Origin: Nautilus pompilius
Lineage: Eukaryota > Mollusca > Cephalopoda > Nautilida > Nautilidae
Direction: 5' to 3'
Length of the DNA: 64,000 nt
Assembly (NCBI GenBank): GCA_018389105.1
Contig: JACATO010000307.1
Coordinates: 266,001-330,000 of the forward strand
The notes below the pieces were generated by a model. That model made no database searches and was not told the DNA's origin. It saw only the letters and a program-made list of their open reading frames with translations. A program made the position numbers and the translations under genes. This document shows positions 12,701-25,225 of this stretch, one piece after another (positions within the stretch are counted from its first letter, which is position 1; every line of letters begins with the position of its first letter).

Positions 12701-15700
12701 ACGCGTCAAACTCTGGAACTTGGCCTGAATCGTTCGGGATCTCGACCATCAATCATTGAATAAGACTGGCGTGTGCTTGCCACAGCTAATGACATGACAA
12801 AGTTAGCTAATGATTATAATAGGTTGTTTTCTTTTGCTGCAAAACAAAAAAAAAAGAGGAGAGAAAAGTTTAAATCCGTCAGCTGAATGAAAAGCGATGA
12901 GGCGAACTTTAAAATACTCGACCTCTAGCGAAGCTGTGATTCAGCGTCCGGACAAAGCATCATCCGGGACTTTTGGTATCCAAAAAACGGGGTGCTATAA
13001 TTAACCATTAATGCACTGTTCAATTTGCTTATTTGCCAAACAAAAAAGAGATAATACTAATCTTTTAAAAAATTATAATTTATTAGACCGAAGAACGCGA
13101 TCAGATAAAGCTTAGTGCGCCGATTTATAATCGTTGTTGTTGTTGTTGTTTTGATGCTGGTGAAGCCATAGTTCGTTTGGAATTTAGTAGAACGAGTAGT
13201 GCGTCCTTCCTCAGACCCACTCGACACCTCGAGAATTTTCAACCGTATCTTTAAGTTTCTACCTTGGATTCTGAAATTCTAAGACGATTGGTAGAATCAG
13301 GGGCGTAAACCCTCCTACTGAGGCCGTGACAGGTCGACTCAGCGCTCGCTCGCTGCTGTTGGTCACGTGTAACGGAATCATAAAAATCCAGCCCCATTCA
13401 ATTCGGACTTTACCACCCGCACACACAGAGAGGAAATAGTATACTTTCTACTACACCGTGGCGTAGTTATACATTTACAAAAAAAAAGAAAGAAAGCGAA
13501 AATAGGTTGTTGCTCTAAGATGGCGATTCCTAGTCATTGTCCCGGATCAGATGTTTTGTGATGAGTTAAGTAGACGTCTTCAGTTAGCTCGCAGATAAGT
13601 AATCTACGCGTTTTGTGGTTTGGACAAAGAAGTTGGTCTTCCCTGTCTATGGCTGATGTAGATGCATTAGCCGTCAGCGTTGACTATGATGTACATTGCA
13701 ACATTTAACCGGAAATCAGTTAAAATCGAAAGCAAATACTTTCGGTTTTCTGTTTGTAAATGAGAAGGACCTTTTAGTTGTACATCATTTAATTAAAAGA
13801 AAATTAAAGTTAAGATAAAATCTTGCTATAATCTAAACGCATAGATTTTTTTTTAAAAAAAAAAACTTTTTAAAAAGAGAAAATGGTTTTGAATGTTTCT
13901 CTCTTTGCTGTAAGTAGATTAATTAAATTTTTCAATACCTTTTAAACTGAAAACGAAGAACACGTAAGTCTATAAGACAGTAATTCTTACAAAACTCTAT
14001 ATACCCGAGTGATCAGGTTCTTAGGAATCACTGAAATGACTCAAAGATAATCGTACTGTCGAGTGGTCATTAAAAGAACTTGAACCTATTCGATTTTTTA
14101 CCAAGTACGTACCTCCAAAGCATTTCAAAACTGCTAGACGTAAGGAACAGCATCAACGTACGGGTCAGATGTAGAATTTATTGTTAGGTTTCTTTCGCTA
14201 CGAGAGATCGTCTACTGCGTAGTGAGCTGCACACACGTAAGCCAATTTCAGTAAGATGAGCTTGCGAATGTACATTTTATTCTGATACAGACCCTTTTGG
14301 GCTCTCAGTTGTTTTTAAAAATATTTTCTTTTAATACGATTCTTTTTTGTCGAAAGGATGCAATTGTAGAGAAAGATGTAAGAGTAATTATCTGTTTACA
14401 AAACACAAACAAGCAGCCATTGATGAAGAACAAAGTATTTTGGACAATAAGACTGGCAGAATCCAAGGAAACATGAATTTGAACAAAACAACGTCGGTTT
14501 GTCCCCTCCGTCCTTATATTAAAAGAAAATGAAGCTGTCAAGATGTGGCTCCCTTGTAGGTTTCAAGAGTCTCTCCTGAATTACAGCGTAAAGATTGAGA
14601 ACGTTATATATGAATAATTTTCTATTGTTTTATTTTAATACATGATATTTTGACTTGATGTTAGGAAATGCTTAGCAACATAATTATAAAAGAAATAGCC
14701 GAATGACAGCAGCAGTTGTTGATAGTTGGTGTGGATCAGTTTAACTCCTTATTTCTAGACATTTCCCTTAGCCTGCTCGGGTGTGTGCGCTTTTGTATAT
14801 AAGCCACAATAGCTTCCAACCCGCGGGATGCCCACACCAACCCCGTGACTTTGGTGCCTTGTTTGTTCTATGACTCCGATTTCAGTCTCCCTTTCGCCAA
14901 GCTGGAAAAAAAAAAGTTTCCAGGCCTTTGTTTGCTTTTCGTTATTTTCTCTGAAAGATGTAAAACGAGCGAGAGGCGAGGCTGGGAGAGAAGAAAAGAC
15001 GGAATCGGTTGTTCTTCGAAGCAGTCTCGCAGAAAACTGGGATGATATATTTTTTGGCGTCGTTTGAATCCTCCTAATTAAAGACCGATCCCCCGATGGC
15101 TGTGATCTTTCTCCTTCCATCCAACTCGTGTCCGTTGTGGCAAAGAAAAGAAGAAAAATGTGTATATACAGTTCACAATTTGGTTTGTTTATTCATTCTC
15201 GTGTGGGGCTTTCTCAAGACCGAGAACTGCGGCATTCTCTTAGTCGACGTGATGTCAGCGTCATTTCTAATTTATCTATTTACTCCTTTTTCTTCTCGAA
15301 CAGTAAGGCTGACCCATCTGTTCTTGAGCGCGAAAAGCGAAATCTTTGTTCTTTGAGTAGAGAAGAGCCGTCACGAACGTCAACTGCCTCGCGGGTGGAT
15401 CTAGATACACTGTAAATTGTTGTGCTGCTGGAACCAGGTGTCTGCACGGTTGAGTAATGATGAAGAAAGAAACGCCTAATTTCCGAAATGGCTGGGATGT
15501 AGGGGGAAGGGAGGGAGAGACAGACAATGTTGGGCTTGTTGTGATATATATATGTTAGTCTTTTTTCCCGAAGCTGCAATGTGTGTCGTCTTCAGAGTTC
15601 ACGAGAGAGGATGATTAGATATTATTTTTGTGGTCCCGTCTATTATGGGGCTGTATTTACAGGCGACCTCTATAAACGGGTCTGGCGCAACAAAAAAAAG

Positions 15701-18700
15701 AAGAGGATTTTTTTTGAATAAACCAACAGCTTTTAAAGCTGTCACAAGAATAATAATCTATGCTCTTTAAATGAGTAGCCCTGCCGATTAGCAGGAGTGG
15801 TGGGAGAAGCTCAGACGTACAACGTTAGAAAAGGCAGCGTTCGAGACAGCTATAGGTTGGTGGCGTTACACCGTGAAGTTACGTCACGTGGGGTTTTTTT
15901 TTTTGGAATACCATTTGTCGCCGAAAGCAGCAAAACGCGCCTGCGTCCAATGCGCTTCAGAAATCTGCATTTCCGCTCGATACTTGCATATTTCAAACGA
16001 TAAATAAATGGTTGAAGTTCAGTAGGTAACTGTATCAGGTGCGATAAATATAGGCCCTTAGAGCAGCTATGGGGATTCAATCGCTGTTCCCGAACCCTGG
16101 CGAGTCGCGCACCCACCCGGTTAGCGGCGTGGACCGTTAACTTCACGGTGGTTCACCAGCCTCCGCGCGGTTACTAACCCGGACCTGACTCTCAGCGGCT
16201 CACCGGGCGGCATGGCCTTTTCCACATAGGTTTGCACTCTTATTCAAGTTTACAGTAATCGAGGCAGTCACAACACTTAAAAGAAACAACATAATTTATC
16301 GACAAAACGGGAGGAGAACAGTGATTTGGTGAATTGGACTCTGGGGAGGGACTTCTGCAGCCCGGTAATGGTGTGTGCACGCGCGTGTATATTTCAAAAG
16401 GTAGCTTTTCTTTCTAACGCATCGATCGGGTTTCGCTTAGTCGTGATGGAGGAGGGGTCTGGGGCCATCCTACGGTAGGCTTGGCTGGCCTTCCGTCCGC
16501 GGAGCTTCGAAAACAACTGACTGGTTTTCGTGGGCAATAGCACCTCGTATCATCATCAGTCATTTAAAAAGCGGCTTCATCCCTGAGGTACGATCTTGCA
16601 TCATCAGTAGCATCGCCTGGCCAATTTGTCAAGATACCTGCTGGATCTAGCGACGAAGAGTAGCCTTGATCCGGACGCTCATTTCGCTTTCGCATCGGTG
16701 TGCTCCTATGCTGAATGGACCCATTATACAGGTAGCGAAAGAGCGCCTTTTTGTAAATTATTCATTATGCGGCATCGTCTCGGATGAATGCTGTAATTAC
16801 CGACATGCCTGAAAGAGCAGCAAACGCTTTTTGTGGATCAGTTTCATTTTCGTCGTAGGTCTGCCCACCCCAGCTTGATAGTTGTCTAGGAAAATTTCAG
16901 ATTAACTTCAGGTGTTCACCGTTGCCGAACTGACTTGGTTAGCTCACCTGTATGATGTCAGAGTGGCCGCGGAGCCTGTTGGCGACTTTGGCGAGCTAAT
17001 CGCTGATTTAGGAAACACAAAGGTGCTGTCGGACTGGATAGGGGGGGTGGAGTGGTTGAGGGAGAAGAATTGAATTATCATAGCCACACGAGCGAGTCGT
17101 TTTATCGCTCTTCTTTTTCACGAACTAATAAGAAAATGAAATGTTAGACGGAAATTGGTCTTCTCTTTATTTCTCTCTCTCTCTCTCTCTCTCTTAAATG
17201 TTGTATCTGGAGTAAGAGACGTGGGGGACGAACGAAAGAGACAAATGGGGGGAGCTAATTAGCATATTGTAAAAAAAAATAATAATAAAAAGTAAAGTGA
17301 ACGCGAGAAAATAAATTGGAAAATTTAAAGGCTTTTTGTGAACAAGTTCTGTAATGAACAAAAGGCTTTTTTCTTGTCACTGTGTAGGTAATTTTCCTTT
17401 TTTCTGTTTGATGTATAAATATTTTTCAATTATTATTTAGGTTTTATGTAAACAAACAGTAAAAAAGGCAGATTTTGCAGGTTAGACTAATGTTTTCTGC
17501 GTGTTTGTTGTTACAGCAGTTGAAGTAGAGGCAGTGAGCTCCGGAAGGCCCGCCAACGCTCTGCTGGAAGAGAGGGGGAGAAGGGAAAGGCTGGTAGGTG
17601 AGATTGTTTTGCTTCTGTATCTTTTAAGAACTCCGCCCTCATCATGCCTCCTCTCGATTCGCCGACTGGCGGTGTTGTGAAAGAGTTAAATTCTAACCTG
17701 TTGACGTGAAGCGTTTTTAGCTCTTCGCCCGTGGAGAGGTGGGGGGGACGGACTCGAGTTCCGTCGTAAGAACTTGTTCTCGCTTCTATTACTTGTCCCC
17801 GTAGAGTTCTTTTGTCCTCATTGAACAAATGGCGGTGGAGCCGGCTGCTGGTTGGTGGTGGTCGGTGGCGCGCGCACCGATTGACTTGACTAAACAGCCT
17901 CGCTTCCAAATAAACCGGGCAGCAGGTTAGCTGATGATCTGCGGTTTTTGACTTTTAAGTGAATTGTTTCAAGAAGTCCAGGTGATTGAAAACAAAACAA
18001 AAAAAGCAAACATTTGTCTATCCTTTAAAAGAGGTTTTTGTTGTTTTTTTGCGTCTTTTTCTGACGTGAAATCATTACTCTGGATTTTATTTATCGCCTT
18101 AGGAGTAAATTCCGACGCTCAACCAGGCGGCACTGAGTCAATTATTGCTCTTGCGGGATTGTCTCCCCTCAGTTCGGTATAACAGAGTGCATTTTTGAGA
18201 ATCTTATTCCTTTTTATCAGTCTTTTCGTGCACCGGCTAACACAGCAGTAATAGAGAATCCGCAAACATTTGAATGCTTTGAACTTTCTCGAGGACAACG
18301 TTGCACGTCTAAAACGTCTGTAGAAAGTGCATGCGCCGTCTGGTTACCCAAAACGACAATACCTATGTATTCGTATTTGACTGGACTAAATAGTCTCTGA
18401 CATCTCTCTCTCTCTCTCTGATTCTCCTCCGAAACCGAGCTACGTCATTACTTTCGTTTGTATTTTTAATTTTTATGGTAACTCGTTATTCCGCACGCAC
18501 GTAGTGCCACCGTCAATAGGATTAAAGCCACATGATCACTGCTATTTTACTTAGAAGACTCAGCTACGAGAGGAGAATGCCGAACTCCCCTCTTCCTCCC
18601 AAGTTTTTGGATGAAGAGGCTGAGAACCAAGGTGGAAGGATCGTTGCAGCTAACACGATGAAAAACGTCTATAACCAAATGGGCAAAACCTCGCGTTAAC

Positions 18701-19690
18701 GTGGAGGGTCTGGACAGGTAGAACTTGCAAAGGATTAGTAGTAGGAGAAAGTGCGAAGCAGTTTTTCAAAGAGACTGGTGTACAGATTAAAAACGCACCG
18801 GAAGGTAGAGATCAAACGTGCCGCTGTACCAGGGGTAATTAGTCAGGCGGCTTGGAAGGTGAGCGAGGTTTATCAGCCAGGTAGGAAAGAATTCCGGATA
18901 CATTGATTTGGTCTACCGGGTTCGTTGTTAGTATTTTTAGTGTTGTTTTGTATGGTTCCTACTACACATTTGTTTCGTTGCTATAACGACACATTTCAAG
19001 TAACCTCAGGCGTACAATCGCTGAAGTCTTGACATTTTTAACCTACATCGCTACTGTCGATTTAGCTCTTGTATTAAAGTTAACTAAAAATTAAATGTAT
19101 GTAAATATTTACTTGGAAATTCTTATATCGATAATTCGCAGAACGCCGCCATGTTTGTTCTAAGCCCCTTTCTGAAGTGAGAATAGAAACGGGTTCTGAA
19201 ATATTTTCTATCATTTACTGTACATCACGCCATCCTGCACAACGATGACGCACACAGGGCTCTTTGCGATCTTATTGTACGGAGAACTACGGCGTAGCGT
19301 CGCCCATAGTTGTTTGAAAAATATTCAACATTTACTAAATTTCTCTTGAAAATAATGTCGATAGAAGTTTAGAAAGATTCCTAAGATGGGAATCCCGTCG
19401 CTGATTCAGGTGCCTTTATAAACTTTCTCTACTTTTTGTAACTTCACAGCTGAAAACAGTTTATCTGTCGCTACTGAAACTTTGCATAATTTATAAAAAG
19501 TTCTAAGTGCGTTATTTCTGCAGGAAAGATGCTTCTTTTTTCAAAAAAAAATCGAAATTTCCAACGGTTACTTGAACGAATCGGCGGCAGGAGTTTAGAC
19601 TTTAGAGAGTACGCGTCGGTAGAACCGATCATTGGTACCACGGGAAAAAATTAGTAGTGAAGTGGTGGATAGGAGAATAACAAACGTAAA
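12701..19690. other. Intergenic, no gene seen
   Basis: Contents include a T9A11 tract (13846-13865), CACGTG motifs near 13364 and 15885, a GC-richer patch at about 16,060-16,230, an ACAAAGGTG site (17017-17025) and (CT)n runs at 17171-17194 and around 18401-18419. The open frames at 14.8-15.6 and 17.5-17.9 kb lie on overlapping strands and show no family resemblance. Confidence 0.6.
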
Positions 19691-20300
19691 CGTGTCCCTA
19701 AAATGAAAGGGCTTAGTGATCTAACAGCCTGTCAGCGGAGATAAAGACCCCGTAGCGGGCGTGCGAGTGGGCGCGGAGAGAAACAACAGCGAAAGTGACG
19801 AGTTCGGAGGTGGAGGGAGACGGGACTCGCTGATGGGGGGATTGTTTGAGAGGGCTGGCTGCTTGCTGGAAGGGCGATGCTCTCGCGACTGCCGTGGGCG
19901 AGGCGCGGTTCGCCACTTGACCAGCCCGTGCCCCTACCGGCCACTCGAGCTCTCGATGACAACCGCATTGTTTCCGCTTTCGCTTTTCGACCCGTGGGCC
20001 CCTCCGTCCGGGCGCTTGCCAGACGAGAGACTGAGCTTGGGAACTCGCATTGGAGTGTTCTATTCTTTCTCCCGTGGAGGATATTATCTATATGGCGATA
20101 AATCTCCCCTCCAGGTATTCAGAACGTTGTTCCGTCAGATACCTACGGGAGCGTGGGGGGTTCGATTGTACCCCCTTTCCCACGTCGCCGGCCCCTGGCC
20201 CGCCAGCTGATCTCGCCCTACTGCTCGTTCTTAACCTCTACGCCTGGTCAACTTTCGCTGTAGGTAGAAATCTGCTGAGGTGAACGGACTGACTTACGAC
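19691..20300. other. CpG-rich island, function unknown
   Basis: A sharp GC- and CpG-rich block with open frames on both strands, the longest 149 codons on the + strand at 19761-20210, opening at a GTG-type codon. No domain, signal peptide or splice structure is recognisable. It could be a CpG-island promoter or an unrecognised exon. The frames are best explained by the low stop-codon density of GC-rich DNA. Confidence 0.35.
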
Positions 20301-23300
20301 GACCGAAAGGTACCCGTGGACTTGAGGGAGAAACTGGAGAGAAGAAAAATAAACAGGCGGAACCTGGAATGGGAAAAATTGTGGACATTAAAAGGTTTGG
20401 CAGCAGTTTTGGGGAAAGGGGAGAGACGGGCGAATGGACGAATGTTGCTGGCAAGACTGGAAAATATTGGCAGCGTTTGTGGAACAATGAATTTTAGGGA
20501 CCACAACAAAATTTTAAAACAATAGAAAAGAAAAACCGAGGATGCGGAGATCAAAGAACAGCTAGTAAGCTCCAGATCGTTTCTTCCCTGATAGATAAGA
20601 TAGGCAGTGAGTTTGGAGAAAGCTGGTGGTGTACTAATATACAAGGCTCGGGTGTTTCTTCATTGATTCGAAACGTTATTTTACTATTTTGAAAATGAAT
20701 GCTCCCCTTCTGCACCACCAGGTCCTTCTGGTGTGCGAGGTTCCTCACCTACATTTTTAAAAATATATTACTTATGTGTAATTTCTGTCTGTAGTGTTAA
20801 TCGGGAGGCGAGTACTTGCGAGCTGCAAGTTTTGACGTGGTTCTTGAAGAGACAGAAAACCACTGAGGTTACGGAGGAAGCTGCTGGCTATCGGCGAGAT
20901 GGTCTGGTGAAGTGGCGACAAAAGCAGATAAACGCTCACCACTGTCCGAGCTCACGCCGTTCATCAGTGGACTCCAAACCAGAACGTTTTGGTCTCAAAA
21001 CTTATGTCCGTAGTTTCGGTGCCGCAATTGAGTAAACTTTCAAGGCTCCCGAATTCCTCACAGGTGTCGCCACAGCCTGTCTCTAGAATACCCGGAGACC
21101 ACTTCGCGCAAAGGTAACCGCTGTGATGACGTCATTGAAGGCCGCTTTACGCGACCTGGGGTTAATCTGGCGATAATTTAGACAAAATATCCCGCAATAC
21201 AGCGCCGCCGCGGAAATCCACGCACGATTAGGTCCTTGACCATTGTCGACTGCTTCCGGAATGTTAGCCATCAAACCGAGATGGCGGACAAAGTTTTAAA
21301 AAAAGAAAGAAACAGCGACAAGAAACTGAGCCGAAAAGAATGGGACAGCCGAAGTAATTAGCCGAGGAAATGGTGCCAGGCTTCTCTAAACTACTGGTAA
21401 ATGGGAAGACGGTACAGTCTGTATCTAAGAGCGGCCAACCTAGCGCCGTCTTGTAAGGGGAGCATTGGTCATTATTGTTAATTACCCCTTTTTTAAAAGA
21501 GAGCTAAATATAAGGACTGCTTTCAGTACACGAAATAAATATCAGTCGAGAGAGAAATCGCCATTCTGTTCTCTCTCTCTATTTGCAGTGTACTTGACAC
21601 TAACACCACGGCGCACCTGTATTTTTTAAAATTTAACTTCATACAGTTAATCCTTGAAGAACTCTCTACTCCGATGTGTCCGACTCGAGAACTCTGCTCC
21701 AAGATGGGCAATGGTAAGGCGTAGAGAAGATCAAGGCGAATCTATAAGTCGACTATTTCTGATGTAATACAAAAGTCAGGTGTTGTAATGCTATAATAGG
21801 TTTTGGCCACACTTATTTTTATTGTTTCTTTAATAGTTGAATACAGGTGTACACGCTTTCCTGTGATAGATGATTTCTTAGAATGACTTCCGGTCCTGAA
21901 CGCGTTAGATTTTTTTTTTAAAGTCACAGCCCATTTCCAGTTGCGGTGCTCGGCCATTGAAATACTAAACCAAACAGTCGGAAATGGCAGGATAGAAAGA
22001 TAACTGTTTGTTTATGTAGCCGAACAGTTGACCATTCATTTGAGAAATTGTAGTTTCACTTTGGCCGATAATATTAGGGTTAAGATTTATTAGCAAGCAG
22101 GTAAAGACTGGCGGCGATGTGTACGGGTCGATGGACTTTCCGATTTCCTAATTCTCTACAAATTGACCGACGGATCTTGTTGAACCCGGGAGCAGTATTA
22201 ATTGTGCTCGAGCTCCGGTAAGGGTCGGCGAGGAGCGATCTTCTACTGAAACCCGATCGCCATCCGTTCACCTTCTGTCTCTACCCGATATCGGAATAAA
22301 GAACCTGTTTGTCAGTTGCACGACGCTGGGATCCCGTTACTTGGGCTGCTGGAAGCCCCGGGTGTTGTTTACAGTGGTAATAGGCTCCGCTCCCGAGGGA
22401 GGGTCATTAGAAGCTATTACCGCCGGGTTCCGATCATCGGGCGAGTTCTGAGGTGGGAACGTGAAGCTTAAACCCTGCTCATTTCTCGGAAAGATGATCA
22501 CCAGGTATCCGTCACGTGGGCAGGTGATGGTGGTGGGGTTTAGACTATTGTTTTCGAAGTTAAGAACAGGTCAATATTTTTATTAAAAATACAGCCCCCT
22601 CAATCTTCAAGTGAAATTTACTTCTGTTTTGGGCTCCATTGCAGAGTCTCTGTACTTCTCGGCCCCGGCTTCTCTTTTAATCTCCCTACACGCCTCATCA
22701 CCTGGTTCACGTCACATCAAGATGAACCCAATTCCCTAAGAGTCTTCAAAGTTCCATCTTCCTCGTGTCTGCGTGGTAGAAAAGTACGGCGGAGGAGGGG
22801 GGAGGAGAAAAGCTCAGTCGTTCCTCATCTTTATTCAGTCAGTTTGGGGAAAGAAACTCGAGAACGCCTCAGAACGATACAGCGCCACATTTGACCAATT
22901 GAACGCAAAGAACTAAGGGAAGACAACTTGTAATTTAAAAAAAAAAACGGTGCGCGAACCATTAGACCAAGGACCTTTCTTGACGCAGAAGGTTTCCTGG
23001 AAGCGTGATGCCCGTTCACCCGAGGAAGTTTCCCGACAGGATATCTGAATGGAAAGAGCCGATAGCTGTTCGTTTTTGATTTTTTATACCGGTATCCTGG
23101 GGCTAGCGCCGCACGATATCGACAACGGGATTCTTTGACCGCTTTTTGGCGAATGGGAAAGGATGGACAGGGATATCGCACGATTTATTGTCTGTCTTTT
23201 TTTTTTTTTGAAATGACAGGAAACAAAATCCTATTCCATTCCCTCCCCCGGCAAAGGCACGTGACTCGACCTGTAACTAAGACGAAAAGTGAACTTGAGG

Positions 23301-24830
23301 AGTTCGGGAAATGTTAGGGGTCTACTGTTTCAGATCACGTAGACCAGAAACCCGAGCCTTGTCACTCGATACTGAGACTTAGATCCATGTCGTGGAGTTT
23401 GTTCTGTTGTTTATTTAATTATTTTTATTTAAAACCCCTAACACCCATTAAATGGTTATTTTAGCTTTCAAAAAAAAACAAAACAAGGATCACTCACGCG
23501 CGCCCTCTGGTTCTTTTGAACGCGAAATAAGGGCACAAATATAACTGTGCCCACCAAAGAAGACAAATATAATTTAGCTGCGGCATCTTTTGTTTATGTT
23601 GAATACTTTGTAGATATGCAGTCTTTCCTTATTAGTTTATGCTAATGATGAACTGTTTACTTGCATTTACGTAAGATCTCCAATAACTACACAGGACAAA
23701 GCGTCATGCATCACTTTTTGATGTCTACACTAATAATCGAAGACCGTGTTTACCTGACACGGAATGTTTCGAGAAGATGTACCGCTGTTTTTCTTTGTGC
23801 CGTGGCCGCTAGGGATGAACTAAACGGATGGCAAATCTTCAATTTTCTGTAGATGGGCTCCATACAATAAAAAGGAGTATGAAAATGGCGTTGGAAAATT
23901 CTCATACCAAAGCTCTGATTCTGTCTAAGATTTGTTGTGGTTCAAAGGCACCCGCACATCTGATTATCATTAATATGTGAGAGCAGCTGTGGAAAATTCT
24001 TTAAGGAGAATTGTTTCACAGATCCTCGGCAGGTGGGGCTGGGCTACAGTGACGCGGTTAATGAGCTTCAGTTGTCCTCCTAACTGGACCACATGGACGC
24101 GGGGAATATTGCGGAGTCAACGGTCGACGATTGTTAATGTCTGGATTAGGAAAGCGGAATTGATTAGTTGTTACCATTCTTGTGAAGGCGTTTGTCAGAC
24201 CGATTGGTTATAGTGTATATCACAAATTACTTTGGTTATGGACATCTGTTTGTCTTGGTAAAATGTCGATATTTGTGCGCGCGATAATATTTCCTTTTTA
24301 AAATTTTTTCCCAAATCGCTATTTTGCCTGCTTAACTTTGATTTCTACCTGGAAAGAAAAATGCAACTCGTAAGAGTAGCGGGCATTCAAAACCCTCGCA
24401 GGTGCGTGTATAAACATCTAAATTTGGTTACTTATTAATTGACTTTTTAAAAGGGTTTCTGTGACTGTTTGAACGCCTTGCCCGGCAAAGTAAATGATTT
24501 AAGGGTCTGTTTTAAGCCCCAGTTTTAGGGAGAAAAGTCCGAAACTTTCCGCTGCTTTGACTATATACATGTTCGAATCGAGAGAGAGCCGTCTTAATTC
24601 GCTTCCTCGTCTAAGAAAGTTGATTTTCCTTGATGTATCGAACTTCCATCTATTTCCTCGTCCGATTTGTTTGTGCATAATAAAAAAAACGAATTCATTA
24701 GCGAGTGTTTACAGTTTTTATTCTCACTACTTTTATCCGCATTGACTGGCAATAAAAATCTGCCCAATTGGGTTTGTTACCTTATTCAGGTGTTCATACG
24801 AAGTACCTTGACGAGATAAAGGTGAGCAAA
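20301..24830. other. Intergenic, no gene seen
   Basis: Mixed composition. It holds a CRE palindrome at 21127-21134, a T10A3 tract at 21910-21922 and CACGTG near 22513 and 23260. Around 23,950-24,180 AT-rich and GC-rich segments alternate and include ATTAATATG and GATTATCATTAA, which are homeodomain-type cores. No coding region is recognised. Confidence 0.55.
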
Positions 24831-25225
24831 CTGAGCTTCACCTTTGTTCCATATACCTGCGCTGAGCCAATTAATTAATCACGGCCGTTTGTCTGACCAG
24901 AGAGCATTTAATTACGATAGTGTCAGGAAGAGGTTTCTCCTTACATCTCTACCTTATATAAAGTCTCCACTGTGCTGCTTATTACCCTGATTACGGCGGT
25001 CACCACGGATCAGCTGCCGCCTTGACTGCTTCTTTTGTTCCTACCGGAAGATGTACTTTTCTCAGCCGCCGCCATTTGTTCACCTGGCCTGGCCGCGCGC
25101 TGAAGCTGATCACAAGCATTACCTGTCTGTTACGTGGATCTTCTTTCATCGGGAGCTCGCCTCTCTCAACCTCAGCTCTCCTTATACCAGATAATTGCCT
25201 GCTAAATGGGCAAAGCGCTCTGTAG
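24831..25225. promoter_or_regulatory. Candidate regulatory block with a TATA-like box
   Basis: Within 400 bases there are a CACCTTTGT site (24839-24847), a tandem homeodomain-type AATTAATTAATC near 24868, ATTTAATTACG near 24907, TATATAAAG at 24955-24963, a GATTACGG Otx/bicoid-like core near 24989 and a CAGCTG E-box near 25012. The mix fits an enhancer or a weak promoter. There is no gene immediately downstream, so enhancer is the better guess. Confidence 0.3.

Noticed and set aside
14347-14532. Cysteine-bearing short peptide (GCNCRERC)
   Set aside because: The spacing does not fit a CXC or other zinc-binding domain, and the frame is only 61 codons.
19761-20210. 149-codon + strand frame in the CpG island
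   Set aside because: No recognisable domains, a non-ATG opening and overlapping frames on the other strand; kept only as a CpG-rich island.
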